Assembly: GCF_009391885.1 (NCBI RefSeq)
Contig: NZ_VZII01000064.1
Coordinates: forward strand, 1 to 53,862
DNA: 53,862 nucleotides
Origin: Pseudomonas sp. MN1F
Lineage (GTDB): Bacteria; Pseudomonadota; Gammaproteobacteria; Pseudomonadales; Pseudomonadaceae
Direction of reading: 5' to 3'
The notes below the pieces were generated by a model. The model made no database searches and was not told the origin of the DNA. It saw only the letters and a list, made by a program, of their open reading frames with translations. Of the stretch, positions 33,616-42,081 are shown piece by piece; positions within the stretch are counted from its first letter, which is position 1; each line of letters begins with the position of its first letter. A program made the position numbers and the translations under genes.

Positions 33616-34356
33616 ATGAGCCTGCAAGGTAAAGTTGCACTGGTCACCGGCGCCAGCCGTGGTATTGGCCAGGCCATCGCCCTCGAACTGGGCCGCCAGG
33701 GCGCTACCGTGATCGGTACCGCCACTTCGGCTTCCGGTGCCGAGCGTATCGCTGCCACCTTGAAAGAGCACGGCATCGCCGGCACCGGCATGGAGCTGAA
33801 CGTCACCAGCGCCGAGTCCGTGGAAGCCGTGCTGGCTGCCATCGGTGAGCAGTTCGGCGCCCCCGCCATTCTGGTCAACAACGCCGGTATCACCCGCGAC
33901 AACCTCATGCTGCGCATGAAGGACGACGAGTGGTTCGACGTGATCGACACCAACCTGAACAGCCTCTACCGTCTGTCCAAGGGCGTGCTGCGTGGCATGA
34001 CCAAGGCGCGCTGGGGTCGTATCATCAGCATCGGTTCGGTTGTCGGTGCCATGGGCAACGCCGGCCAGGCCAACTACGCGGCGGCCAAGGCCGGCCTCGA
34101 AGGCTTCAGCCGCGCCCTGGCGCGTGAAGTGGGTTCGCGCGGTATCACCGTCAACTCGGTGACCCCGGGCTTCATCGACACCGACATGACCCGCGAGCTG
34201 CCAGAAGCGCAGCGCGAAGCCCTGCAGACCCAGATTCCGCTGGGCCGCCTGGGCCAGGCTGACGAAATCGCCAAGGTGGTTTCGTTCCTGGCGTCGGACG
34301 GCGCTGGCTACGTTACCGGCGCCACCGTGCCGGTCAACGGCGGGATGTACATGTAA
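33616..34356 (+). CDS. fabG: 3-oxoacyl-ACP reductase FabG (246 aa)
   Basis: An NADPH-dependent ketoreductase of fatty-acid elongation. The cofactor loop TGASRGIGQA (residue 11 on), NNAGITRDNL, and the Ser/Tyr/Lys triad in GSVVGAMGNAGQANYAAAK are all present. It ends GGMYM, as FabG proteins do. The ribosome binding site is GGAG, 15 bases after fabD. Confidence 0.97.
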   Translation: MSLQGKVALVTGASRGIGQAIALELGRQGATVIGTATSASGAERIAATLKEHGIAGTGMELNVTSAESVEAVLAAIGEQFGAPAILVNNAGITRDNLMLRMKDDEWFDVIDTNLNSLYRLSKGVLRGMTKARWGRIISIGSVVGAMGNAGQANYAAAKAGLEGFSRALAREVGSRGITVNSVTPGFIDTDMTRELPEAQREALQTQIPLGRLGQADEIAKVVSFLASDGAGYVTGATVPVNGGMYM

Positions 34357-34480
34357 AACTGCAACGCAATGTGACGGATTGCTTCAAAAAAGAGTCATAC
34401 TGCGAGCCTAAAATCCGTTATAAAGCTGCAACCAGATTCCAGGCAGCGGGTAGGGTGGCTCAAGTGAAGGTGCGTTCCGC

Positions 34481-34508
34481 TTGAAAAGCGAACGTCTTTC
34501 TATAAACT
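34481..34508 (+). promoter_or_regulatory. Candidate promoter for acpP
   Basis: -35 TTGAAA (34481-34486), 16-base spacer, -10 TAAACT (34503-34508), in the 203-base gap between fabG and acpP. The spacer is short of the best 17 bases and the -10 is imperfect. The gap is AT-richer than the genes around it, which fits a separate acpP transcript. A longer read-through transcript from fabD-fabG is also likely. Confidence 0.35.
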
Positions 34509-34559
34509 TGGTCACCGGCCAGCTGCCTGACATATGTCCATTAGGAGTGAAAACTAGGT

Positions 34560-34796
34560 ATGAGCACCATCGAAGAACGCGTCAAGAAAATCGTCGCCGA
34601 GCAACTAGGCGTCAAGGAAGAGGAAGTGACTGTCGAGAAGTCCTTCGTCGATGACCTGGGTGCCGATTCGCTTGACACCGTTGAGCTGGTGATGGCTCTG
34701 GAAGAGGAATTCGAGACCGAAATCCCTGACGAAGAAGCCGAGAAGATCACTACCGTTCAAGCTGCAATCGACTACGTCAAAAACCACCAGGCTTAA
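34560..34796 (+). CDS. acpP: Acyl carrier protein (78 aa)
   Basis: The central carrier of fatty-acid synthesis. The phosphopantetheine Ser37 lies in LGADSLDTVELVMALEEEF. Very acidic, normal length. It has its own terminator directly downstream. The ribosome binding site is TTAGGAG. Confidence 0.98.
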   Translation: MSTIEERVKKIVAEQLGVKEEEVTVEKSFVDDLGADSLDTVELVMALEEEFETEIPDEEAEKITTVQAAIDYVKNHQA

Positions 34797-34827
34797 GACG
34801 TTGTAGTCGACGCTTCTTGTCGAGAAG

Positions 34828-34861
34828 AACCGCACTGCCTTTGCCGGCGTGCGGTTTTTTC
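34828..34861 (+). terminator. Rho-independent terminator after acpP
   Basis: AACCGCAC pairs with GTGCGGTT around a 13-base loop, followed by a T run. It lies 31 bases after the acpP stop. fabF must therefore need its own promoter or read-through. Confidence 0.88.
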
Positions 34862-34969
34862 TTTGCGAGCCAGCGCCGTCGTATCGCTTGCTACGAGAGC
34901 TTGTTGCCATTTCATTCCATTGCTTGAATGCAATGGCAAGAAACTCTGTGATTAGAAAAGGAGAGTACT

Positions 34970-36214
34970 GTGTCGCGTAGACGCGTCGTGGTCACCGGTA
35001 TGGGCATGCTGTCGCCACTGGGTACCGATGTACCGAGCACCTGGCAGGGCATTCTGGCTGGCCGCAGTGGCATCGGTCCGATCGAGCATACGGACCTGTC
35101 TGCCTACTCCACCCGTTTTGGCGGCTCGGTGAAAGGCTTCGAGGTTGAGCAGTACCTGTCGGCCAAAGAGGCCCGCAAGCTCGACCTGTTCATTCAGTAC
35201 GGCCTGGCGGCCGGTTTCCAGGCGGTGCGTAATGCCGGCCTGGAAGTCACCGACGCCAACCGCGAGCGCATTGGCGTGGCCATGGGTTCGGGTATCGGCG
35301 GCCTGACCAACATCGAAGAAACCAGCCGTACCTTGCACGAGCAAGGCCCGCGCCGTATTTCGCCGTTCTTCGTGCCGGGTTCGATCATCAACATGATCTC
35401 CGGTTTCCTGTCGATCCACCTGGGGCTGCAGGGGCCGAACTACGCCATCGCCACCGCCTGCACCACGGGCACCCACTGCATCGGCATGGCTGCGCGCAAC
35501 ATCGCCTACGGTGAAGCCGACGTGATGATCGCCGGTGGCGCCGAAATGGCTGCGTGTGGCCTGGGCATGGGCGGCTTTGGTGCGTCCCGTGCGCTGTCGA
35601 CCCGCAACGATGAGCCAGCCCGTGCCAGCCGCCCGTGGGACAAGGGCCGTGATGGCTTCGTGCTCTCCGACGGTGCTGGCGCCCTGGTGCTCGAAGAGCT
35701 GGAGCACGCCAAGGCCCGTGGTGCGACCATCTATGCCGAGCTGGTCGGTTTCGGCATGAGCGGCGACGCTTACCACATGACTTCGCCGCCCGACAGCGGT
35801 GAAGGTGCTGCCCGTTGCATGGCCAACGCCCTGCGCGACGCTGGCATCCAGCCTGAAGCCGTCAGCTACATCAACGCCCACGGTACCTCGACCCCGGCCG
35901 GCGACATTGCCGAAGTTGCGGCGATCAAGCGCGTGTTCGGCGAGCATGCCTACAAGCTGGCGGTCAGCTCGACCAAGTCGATGACCGGTCACCTGCTCGG
36001 TGCGGCCGGTGCAGTCGAGGCGATCTTCAGCGTGCTGGCGATCAACAGCCAGATGGCGCCGCCGACCATCAACCTCGACGAGCCGGACGAAGGCTGCGAC
36101 CTCGACTTCGTGCCGCATGAAGCTCGCAGCATGCCGATCGACGTGGTGCTGTCCAACTCGTTCGGCTTTGGCGGCACCAACGGTTCGCTGGTGTTCCGCC
36201 GGTTCGCCGGTTGA
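34970..36214 (+). CDS. fabF: 3-oxoacyl-ACP synthase II FabF (414 aa)
   Basis: A condensing enzyme of fatty-acid elongation that also sets unsaturated chain length. The catalytic triad motifs are present: Cys in IATACTTGTHCI, His in NAHGTSTPAGD and His in SMTGHLLGAAGA. It ends NSFGFGGTNGSLVF. The GTG start has AAGGAGA upstream. Its stop overlaps the pabC start by one base (TGATG). Confidence 0.97.
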   Translation: MSRRRVVVTGMGMLSPLGTDVPSTWQGILAGRSGIGPIEHTDLSAYSTRFGGSVKGFEVEQYLSAKEARKLDLFIQYGLAAGFQAVRNAGLEVTDANRERIGVAMGSGIGGLTNIEETSRTLHEQGPRRISPFFVPGSIINMISGFLSIHLGLQGPNYAIATACTTGTHCIGMAARNIAYGEADVMIAGGAEMAACGLGMGGFGASRALSTRNDEPARASRPWDKGRDGFVLSDGAGALVLEELEHAKARGATIYAELVGFGMSGDAYHMTSPPDSGEGAARCMANALRDAGIQPEAVSYINAHGTSTPAGDIAEVAAIKRVFGEHAYKLAVSSTKSMTGHLLGAAGAVEAIFSVLAINSQMAPPTINLDEPDEGCDLDFVPHEARSMPIDVVLSNSFGFGGTNGSLVFRRFAG

Positions 36215-37029
36215 TGCACAGCTGGATCGACGGCCAGCCCGCGACTGCGATCAATTTGCAGAACCGCGGCCTGGCCTACGGTGATGGCCTGTTCGAGACC
36301 ATCGCCGTGCGCGCTGGCCGGCCCAGCCTGCTGGACGGCCATCTGTCCCGCCTGGCACTGGGTTGCCAGCGGCTGATGATCGACGCCGACCTGGCGCTGG
36401 TGCGTGATGAAATTTTGCGCTTTGCCAGTCAGCTGGGTGACGGTGTCGCCAAGCTGGTCCTCACCCGTGGCGACAGCCAGCGTGGCTACGCGCCGGTTGC
36501 CGGCGTTGCGCCGCGGCGGATTCTCCAGGGCAGCCCGCTGCCCAGCTATCCTGTCGAACATGCCGAGCACGGCGTGCGGCTGTTCCCTTGCCTGACCCGG
36601 CTTGGGGAGCAACCGTTGCTGGCCGGTCTCAAACACCTCAATCGCCTGGAGCAGGTGCTGGCCCGTGCCGAATGGCAGGACAGCGAACATGCCGAAGGCC
36701 TGATGCGTGATGGGCAGGGCAGGGTGGTCGAAGGCGTATACAGCAATCTGTTCCTGGTGCGCGATGGCGTGCTGCTCACGGCTGACCTCAGCCGTTGCGG
36801 CGTTGCCGGCGTGATGCGCGCTGCCCTGCTGGAGCAGGCGCAACGGCTGGGCATGGCGGTACAGGTGCGTGATATTGCATTCGACGAACTGCAACAGGCG
36901 GATGAAGTGTTCGTCTGCAACAGTGTCTACGGTGTCTGGCCTGTGCGTGCAATTGCCGCGCTGAACTGGTCGCCGGGCCCGCTCACCCGTAAACTGCAGG
37001 CCGTTGCCCGTACGTTACTGGATACCTGA
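36214..37029 (+). CDS. pabC: Aminodeoxychorismate lyase PabC (271 aa)
   Basis: A PLP class IV enzyme that makes p-aminobenzoate for folate. NRGLAYGDGLFETIAV is the fold-type IV signature, and the PLP Lys is near residue 140 in GLKHLNRLEQVLAR. EGVYSNLFLV and FVCNSVYGVWPV complete the family pattern. It starts at the ATG in the fabF stop. Its place between fabF and mltG is as in E. coli. Confidence 0.95.
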   Translation: MHSWIDGQPATAINLQNRGLAYGDGLFETIAVRAGRPSLLDGHLSRLALGCQRLMIDADLALVRDEILRFASQLGDGVAKLVLTRGDSQRGYAPVAGVAPRRILQGSPLPSYPVEHAEHGVRLFPCLTRLGEQPLLAGLKHLNRLEQVLARAEWQDSEHAEGLMRDGQGRVVEGVYSNLFLVRDGVLLTADLSRCGVAGVMRAALLEQAQRLGMAVQVRDIAFDELQQADEVFVCNSVYGVWPVRAIAALNWSPGPLTRKLQAVARTLLDT

Positions 37030-37033
37030 ATTC

Positions 37034-38161
37034 GTGAGACGCAAATTCCTGCTGCTGCTGGAAATGGGCTTGATCCTCGCCGGCCTGGCCTTGGGCTGGT
37101 CGGCCTGGAAGATCAACTCGGTGCTGGAGCAGCCCCTGCATGTGGCCGAAGAGCGCCTGCTCGACGTGCCCAGTGGCACCAACCCCAACCGCATGTTCTA
37201 TCGCATGCAGGCTGACGGCTTGCTCGATGACGCCCTCTGGCTGCGCCTGTACTGGCGCTTCAACATGGCCGGCACACAGTTGCATACCGGCGAGTATCGC
37301 CTCACCCCCGGCATGACGGTGGAGGAGCTATTCGACGTCTGGCGCCGTGGCGATGTGGTGCAGTACAACCTCACCCTGGTCGAAGGCTGGACCTTCCGCC
37401 AGGTGCGTTCGGCGGTGGCCAAGCATGAAAAGCTCAAGCACACCCTGGATGGCCTTTCCGACGCCGAAGTGATGGACAAGCTCGGCCACACCGGTGTGTT
37501 CCCTGAAGGCCGCTTCTTCCCCGACACCTACCGCTTCGTGCGCGGCATGAGCGACGTCGAGCTGCTGCAACAGGCGTACATGCGCCTGGACGAAGTGCTG
37601 GCCAAAGAGTGGGCAGAGCGCACCACCGACCTGCCTTACCGTGACCCCTACCAGGCCTTGATCATGGCCTCGCTGGTGGAGAAAGAAACCGGTATCCCCC
37701 AGGAACGCGGGCAGATTGCCGGCGTTTTCGTCCGCCGCCTGCGCATGGGCATGATGCTGCAGACCGACCCGACGGTGATCTACGGCATGGGTGAGCGCTA
37801 CAACGGCAAGATTTCCCGCGCCGACCTGCGTGAGCCGACGCCTTACAACACCTACACCATGACCGGCCTGCCACCGACACCGATCGCCATGGTCGGGCGC
37901 GAGGCGATCCATGCTGCGCTCAACCCGGCCGACGGCACCAGCCTGTACTTCGTCGCCCGTGGCGATGGCAGCCATGTGTTCTCCGATGACCTGGACGATC
38001 ACAACTCGGCGGTGCGCGAGTTTCAGCTCAAGCGTCGTGCGGATTACCGCTCCAGCCCGGCGCCGCAAAGCGCACCTGCGGACGCGGACGAGCCAGCTGA
38101 GCAGGATCCTGCCAGCGAGGCCGAGCCGGCCGACGCGCCAACGCCTGACGAACAACATTAA
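37034..38161 (+). CDS. mltG: Endolytic murein transglycosylase MltG (375 aa)
   Basis: An inner-membrane enzyme that cuts nascent glycan strands. One N-terminal membrane segment (about residues 4-24) is followed by the YceG domain, with the catalytic Glu in ASLVEKETGIPQERGQIAGVF and NTYTMTGLPPTPI. It ends in an acidic Pro/Ala-rich tail. GTG 37034, 4 bases after the pabC stop, is chosen because the frame then starts RRKFLLLLE, the usual start; no strong ribosome binding site is visible. Confidence 0.93.
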   Translation: MRRKFLLLLEMGLILAGLALGWSAWKINSVLEQPLHVAEERLLDVPSGTNPNRMFYRMQADGLLDDALWLRLYWRFNMAGTQLHTGEYRLTPGMTVEELFDVWRRGDVVQYNLTLVEGWTFRQVRSAVAKHEKLKHTLDGLSDAEVMDKLGHTGVFPEGRFFPDTYRFVRGMSDVELLQQAYMRLDEVLAKEWAERTTDLPYRDPYQALIMASLVEKETGIPQERGQIAGVFVRRLRMGMMLQTDPTVIYGMGERYNGKISRADLREPTPYNTYTMTGLPPTPIAMVGREAIHAALNPADGTSLYFVARGDGSHVFSDDLDDHNSAVREFQLKRRADYRSSPAPQSAPADADEPAEQDPASEAEPADAPTPDEQH

Positions 38162-38170
38162 GGACTGCCT

Positions 38171-38803
38171 GTGAGCGGCTTGTTTATTACCCTTGAGGGC
38201 CCCGAAGGCGCGGGCAAGAGCACCAACCGCGATTACCTGGCCGCGCGCCTGCGCGAACAGGGCCTGGACGTGGTGCTGACCCGCGAGCCTGGCGGTACGC
38301 CGCTGGCTGAAAAAGTCCGCGAGTTGTTGCTGGCGCCGAGTGATGAAGTGATGGCCGCTGATACCGAGCTGCTGCTGGTGTTCGCTGCCCGTGCCCAGCA
38401 CCTTGCCGGCGTGATTCGCCCGGCGCTTGCCCGTGGTGCGGTGGTGCTTTGTGATCGCTTCACCGATGCCACATACGCCTACCAGGGCGGTGGCCGCGGC
38501 CTGTCGGTAGAGCGTATCGCTGCGCTGGAGCAATTCGTCCAGGGTGACCTGCGCCCGGACTTGACCCTGGTCTTCGACCTGCCGGTGGAAGTCGGCCTGG
38601 CCCGTGCCGCCGCGCGCGGTCGCCTGGATCGTTTCGAGCAGGAAGGCCAGGCCTTCTTCGAAGCCGTGCGCCAAGCCTATCTGCAACGCGCCCACGGCGC
38701 GCCGCAACGCTACAGCCTGCTCGACGCCGCCCAGCCCCTGGAGGCTGTGCAGCGTGCCATCGATGCACTGCTGCCTGGCATTGTGGGGCGTTGCCGTGGC
38801 TGA
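38171..38803 (+). CDS. tmk: Thymidylate kinase (210 aa)
   Basis: Phosphorylates dTMP to dTDP. The P-loop is LEGPEGAGKSTNRD. The DR motif is LCDRFTDATYAYQGGGRG, and the LID region is AAARGRLDRFEQEG, which places Arg in the LID as in E. coli type enzymes. The GTG start overlaps nothing; the end overlaps holB by 8 bases. Confidence 0.96.
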   Translation: MSGLFITLEGPEGAGKSTNRDYLAARLREQGLDVVLTREPGGTPLAEKVRELLLAPSDEVMAADTELLLVFAARAQHLAGVIRPALARGAVVLCDRFTDATYAYQGGGRGLSVERIAALEQFVQGDLRPDLTLVFDLPVEVGLARAAARGRLDRFEQEGQAFFEAVRQAYLQRAHGAPQRYSLLDAAQPLEAVQRAIDALLPGIVGRCRG

Positions 38804-39782
38804 GGCCTACCCCTGGCAGCAGGCGCTCTGGCAGCAGCTGGCCGGCCGTGCCCGGCACGCCCATGCCTACCTGCTGCACGGGCCCCAGGGCATCGGCAAA
38901 CGCGCCCTGGCCGAGCGGCTGATGGCGCGTTTGCTGTGCCAGCAGCCGCAGGGGCTGGATGCTTGCGGGCAGTGCAAGTCGTGCCTGCTGCTCAAGGCCG
39001 GCAGCCACCCGGACAACTTCGTGCTGGAGCCGGAGGAGGCCGACAAGCCGATCAAGGTCGACCAGGTGCGTGAACTGGTGTCGTTCGTGGTGCAGACGGC
39101 GCAGCTGGGCGGGCGTAAAGTGGTGTTGATCGAGCCGGTCGAGGCAATGAACGTCAATGCCTCCAACGCTTTGCTCAAGAGCCTGGAGGAGCCTTCGGGC
39201 GATACCGTGCTGCTGTTGGTCAGTCACCAGCCCAGCCGCCTGTTGCCGACGATCAAGAGCCGCTGCCAGCAAGTGGTCTGCCCGCAGCCGAGCCTGGCGC
39301 AGAGCCAGGCCTGGCTGGCCACGGCATTGCCCGACAGCGACGAGGCCGAGCGCGAGGAGCTGCTGACCTTGGCTGCCGGCTCGCCGCTGATGGCTGTCAG
39401 TCTGCAGGCGCAAGGTGTGCGTGAGCAACGGGCCTTGGTGACCGACGGGGTGAAGAAGCTGCTCAAGCAGCAGCAATCGCCCAGCCAGCTGGCCGAGGCC
39501 TGGAGCAGTGTGCCGTTGTTGTTGCTGTTCGACTGGTTCTGTGACTGGTCGCACCTGATCCTGCGCTACCAGTTGACCCAGGATGAAGAGGGGTTGGGCT
39601 TGGCCGACATGCGCAAGGTGGTGCAATACCTGGCGCAAAAGGCCCGTCAGGGCAAGGTGCTGGAGGTCCAGGCGTGGATCCTCGAACAGCGCCAGAAGGT
39701 GCTCGGCAAGGCCAACCTCAATCGCGTATTGCTGCTGGAAGCGCTGCTGGCCCATTGGGTACAGCTGCCGGGTTCCCGCTGA
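38796..39782 (+). CDS. holB: DNA polymerase III delta' subunit (328 aa)
   Basis: A clamp-loader subunit. It has an AAA+ fold with HGPQGIGKRALAERL (a P-loop-like motif), the four-Cys zinc module region DACGQCKSCLLL, and the SRC motif in IKSRCQQVV. GTG 38796 starts inside tmk (8-base overlap). It ends normally (LLAHWVQLPGSR). In other Pseudomonas pilZ follows; here tatD begins after 30 bases. Confidence 0.95.
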   Translation: MAEAYPWQQALWQQLAGRARHAHAYLLHGPQGIGKRALAERLMARLLCQQPQGLDACGQCKSCLLLKAGSHPDNFVLEPEEADKPIKVDQVRELVSFVVQTAQLGGRKVVLIEPVEAMNVNASNALLKSLEEPSGDTVLLLVSHQPSRLLPTIKSRCQQVVCPQPSLAQSQAWLATALPDSDEAEREELLTLAAGSPLMAVSLQAQGVREQRALVTDGVKKLLKQQQSPSQLAEAWSSVPLLLLFDWFCDWSHLILRYQLTQDEEGLGLADMRKVVQYLAQKARQGKVLEVQAWILEQRQKVLGKANLNRVLLLEALLAHWVQLPGSR

Positions 39783-39812
39783 TTTTCCATCTTTTCATGT
39801 GTGCCGCCTGCC

Positions 39813-40595
39813 ATGCTCGTAGATTCCCATTGCCACCTCGACCGTCTTGACCTGAGTGCCCATCAGGGCTCCCTCGATGCAGCGCTGCAGGCAGCGCGCG
39901 AGCGTGGGGTCGGGCATTTCCTGTGCATTGGCGTCAGCGCCGAAAATGCCGGAGCGGTGAAGGCCCTGAGCGAGCAGTACGCCGATGTTGACTGCTCGGT
40001 GGGCGTGCACCCGTTGGACTTGGCGCCGGGTGAGACGCCGGCGCTGGAATGGCTGCTGCGCGAGCTGGCGCACCCGCATGTGGTGGCGATTGGCGAAACC
40101 GGCCTGGACTACCACTACGAACCGGAAGCCGCGGAGTTGCAGCAGGCATCATTCCGCCTGCATTTGGAGGCTTCGCGCCAGACAGGCAAGCCGGTGATCG
40201 TGCATACCCGTGCGGCGCGGGCCGATACCTTGGCGTTGCTGCGTGAAGCGAACCTGCCGCAGGCGGGCGTGCTGCACTGCTTCACTGAAGATTGGGACAT
40301 GGCCAAGGCGGCGCTGGACCTGGGCTATTACATCTCGTTGTCTGGCATCGTCACCTTCCGCAATGCCGATGCCCTGCGCGAGGTAGCGCGGCAAGTGCCG
40401 GTCGACCGCCTGCTGGTGGAGACCGATTCGCCGTACCTGGCACCGATCCCGTATCGTGGCAAGCCGAACCTGCCGCAGTATGTACGGGAGGTGGCGGAAT
40501 ATGTGGCATCGTTGCGTGGGGTCAGCTATGCGCAACTGGCCGAGCAGACCACGGGCAACTTCAAGCGCCTGTTCCCGCTGGCACGAGTGGCCTGA
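39813..40595 (+). CDS. tatD: TatD-family metal-dependent hydrolase (260 aa)
   Basis: A cytosolic DNase-like TIM-barrel hydrolase. The metal ligands can be followed: His-x-His in VDSHCHLD, Glu in AIGETGLDYHY, His in PVIVHTR, His in VLHCFTE and Asp in ETDSPYL. ATG 39813 is chosen because MLVDSHCHLD is the usual start; an in-frame GTG lies 12 bases earlier and no clear ribosome binding site is seen. It is the last gene of the block and lies convergent with an aminotransferase gene. Confidence 0.93.
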   Translation: MLVDSHCHLDRLDLSAHQGSLDAALQAARERGVGHFLCIGVSAENAGAVKALSEQYADVDCSVGVHPLDLAPGETPALEWLLRELAHPHVVAIGETGLDYHYEPEAAELQQASFRLHLEASRQTGKPVIVHTRAARADTLALLREANLPQAGVLHCFTEDWDMAKAALDLGYYISLSGIVTFRNADALREVARQVPVDRLLVETDSPYLAPIPYRGKPNLPQYVREVAEYVASLRGVSYAQLAEQTTGNFKRLFPLARVA

Positions 40596-40876
40596 ACCAA
40601 GCCAATCGCTTTTGCTCTGCTTTTGCTTCTAAGTGCGCGGTAGCCCAGGCGTCAGGGCATGGGCAAAAAAAACCCGGGTTCTGGGGGGGGAATCCGGGTT
40701 AAGACCATTAGGAGTAAAACAAAGGTACGCGGTCCCTGAGCACCTTTATCGGCGCGCCACTTGGGGGGGATGCGCCGCGCCAACACTTCAAGTATTGGTC
40801 AGGTTTGGCACAGTGCCAGTGCTTCTCTGTTCGTTTTTTAAACAGATTTGGAATACGCCCGCCGTCCCTTCCTCCC
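40596..40876. other. 281-base region with no gene, rich in inverted repeats
   Basis: Contents in order: an A-run before the AACCCGG/CCGGGTT hairpin whose loop is a G8 run (see terminator entry), then TTAGGAGTAAAAC (a ribosome-binding-like run with no start codon), an AAAGGT/ACCTTT stem with a 15-base loop near 40720-40750, a further G7 run, and TGGCACAGTGCCA, an exact 6-1-6 palindrome near 40806-40818. No reading frame with gene-like coding is seen. Confidence 0.45.
40661..40700 (-). terminator. Candidate terminator for the class V aminotransferase
   Basis: On the minus strand AACCCGG pairs with CCGGGTT and is followed by a T8 run. The loop is long and includes the C8 run. It lies about 180 bases after the aminotransferase stop. 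It would end the minus-strand transcript and may also slow the tatD transcript coming from the left. Confidence 0.55.
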
Positions 40877-42010
40877 TCAGTGCATGGCCAGGCGCCGCAC
40901 TTGCTGCACAGCTTCGTCGATCAGCTGCTCACTGGAATAGAAATGTGGCGAAAATCGTATACCTGGCCCTCTTACTGCGCAGATCGTCTGCTCCGCCAAC
41001 AGGCTTTGATAGACAGCCGTGCTGTCCTGCCCCTGAAGGCTGAAAGTAACGATGCCCGCCCGTTTTTCCGGGGATGCCGGGCTATGCAGGTGTACCCCGG
41101 GAATACCGCCCAGGCCTTGAAGCAGTTGCTCGACCCGCAGCTGCAATTGCCGGCCAACCTCATCCATGCCAATTTCCTCCAGCAATGACAGGCTGGCCTC
41201 CAGGGCGCATGCACCCAGCATGTTCGGGCTGCCGCATTCAAAGCGCCTGGCGCTACGTGCCGGCTGCCACTCGCGGCGGTCGAAGTCGCCCAGACGCTCC
41301 AGCATATGCCAGCCATAGGCGTGTAACCTGAGCTGCGGGCGCAGTGCAGCGCGGCAATAGAATACACCCAGGCCCTCTGGCCCCAGCATCCACTTGTGGC
41401 CGTCGGCCATGGCGAAGTCGCACTGATAACGCTGCACGTCGAAGGGCAGGGCGCCAATCTGCTGGATGGCATCGACGCAGAACAGGACATTGCGCGCCCG
41501 GCAGCCCTCGCCGAGGCGGGGCAGGTCCAGGCGCAGGCCGCTGGCGAACTGCACGGCCATCACTGCCAGCAGGCGCGTACGCGGGCCGCAGGCCGCGAGC
41601 AGTGTGGCTTCCGGGTCAGGCCCGGCAAGGCTTGCCTCGGTTACTTCGACTCCACGCGCGCCTAATGCTTCCCAGACGACCCGGTTGGAGGGAAACTCCT
41701 CGTCGCTGATCACAACCTGATCGCCGGCTTGCCAGTCGAGGCCGAAAGCGACCAGTGACAGTGCCTCGGAGGTGTTCTTTACCAGCGCGATGTCTGCCCA
41801 GGAAGGCGCATTGACCAGGCGCGCCAGCCTTTCCCGCAGCCTGCGTTCGGTGGCCAGCCATGCCGGGTAGTCGCTCGCACCCAGGTACACGTTGTCTCGG
41901 GCAAAGCGCGCCACCGCCTCGCTGGCCCGGCGCGGCCAGGGAGCGATGGCCGCGTGGTTCAGGTAACGCAGCCCCGGCGCCTGTTCGAACTCATCGTGAA
42001 ACATAGACAT
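40877..42010 (-). CDS. Class V aminotransferase, cysteine-desulfurase-like fold (377 aa)
   Basis: A PLP-dependent enzyme of the SufS/CsdA/isopenicillin-epimerase superfamily. It has YLNHAAIAPWP at the start, VKNTSEALSLVAFGL, SDEEFPSNRVVWE, and the PLP Lys in FAMADGHKWMLGPEGLG. The C-terminal part ICAVRGPGIRFSPHFYSS lacks the RxGxHC Cys of desulfurases, so sulfur mobilisation is unlikely. The reaction is unknown. ATG 42010 has no clear ribosome binding site; a second ATG lies two codons on. It is divergent from a TetR gene with 71 bases between, so that regulator may control it. Confidence 0.85.
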   Translation of the reverse strand: MSMFHDEFEQAPGLRYLNHAAIAPWPRRASEAVARFARDNVYLGASDYPAWLATERRLRERLARLVNAPSWADIALVKNTSEALSLVAFGLDWQAGDQVVISDEEFPSNRVVWEALGARGVEVTEASLAGPDPEATLLAACGPRTRLLAVMAVQFASGLRLDLPRLGEGCRARNVLFCVDAIQQIGALPFDVQRYQCDFAMADGHKWMLGPEGLGVFYCRAALRPQLRLHAYGWHMLERLGDFDRREWQPARSARRFECGSPNMLGACALEASLSLLEEIGMDEVGRQLQLRVEQLLQGLGGIPGVHLHSPASPEKRAGIVTFSLQGQDSTAVYQSLLAEQTICAVRGPGIRFSPHFYSSEQLIDEAVQQVRRLAMH

Positions 42011-42081
42011 GGTTGGATGATCCGTGCAATTTGCCGCAAGTTAGGCATAATAAACCGCTTCAATGTCATCCAGTCCTTCCT

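Noticed and set aside
40800..40825. TGGCAC near the palindrome as a sigma-54 promoter
   Set aside because: The distance from GG to the next GC pair does not fit the -24/-12 spacing.
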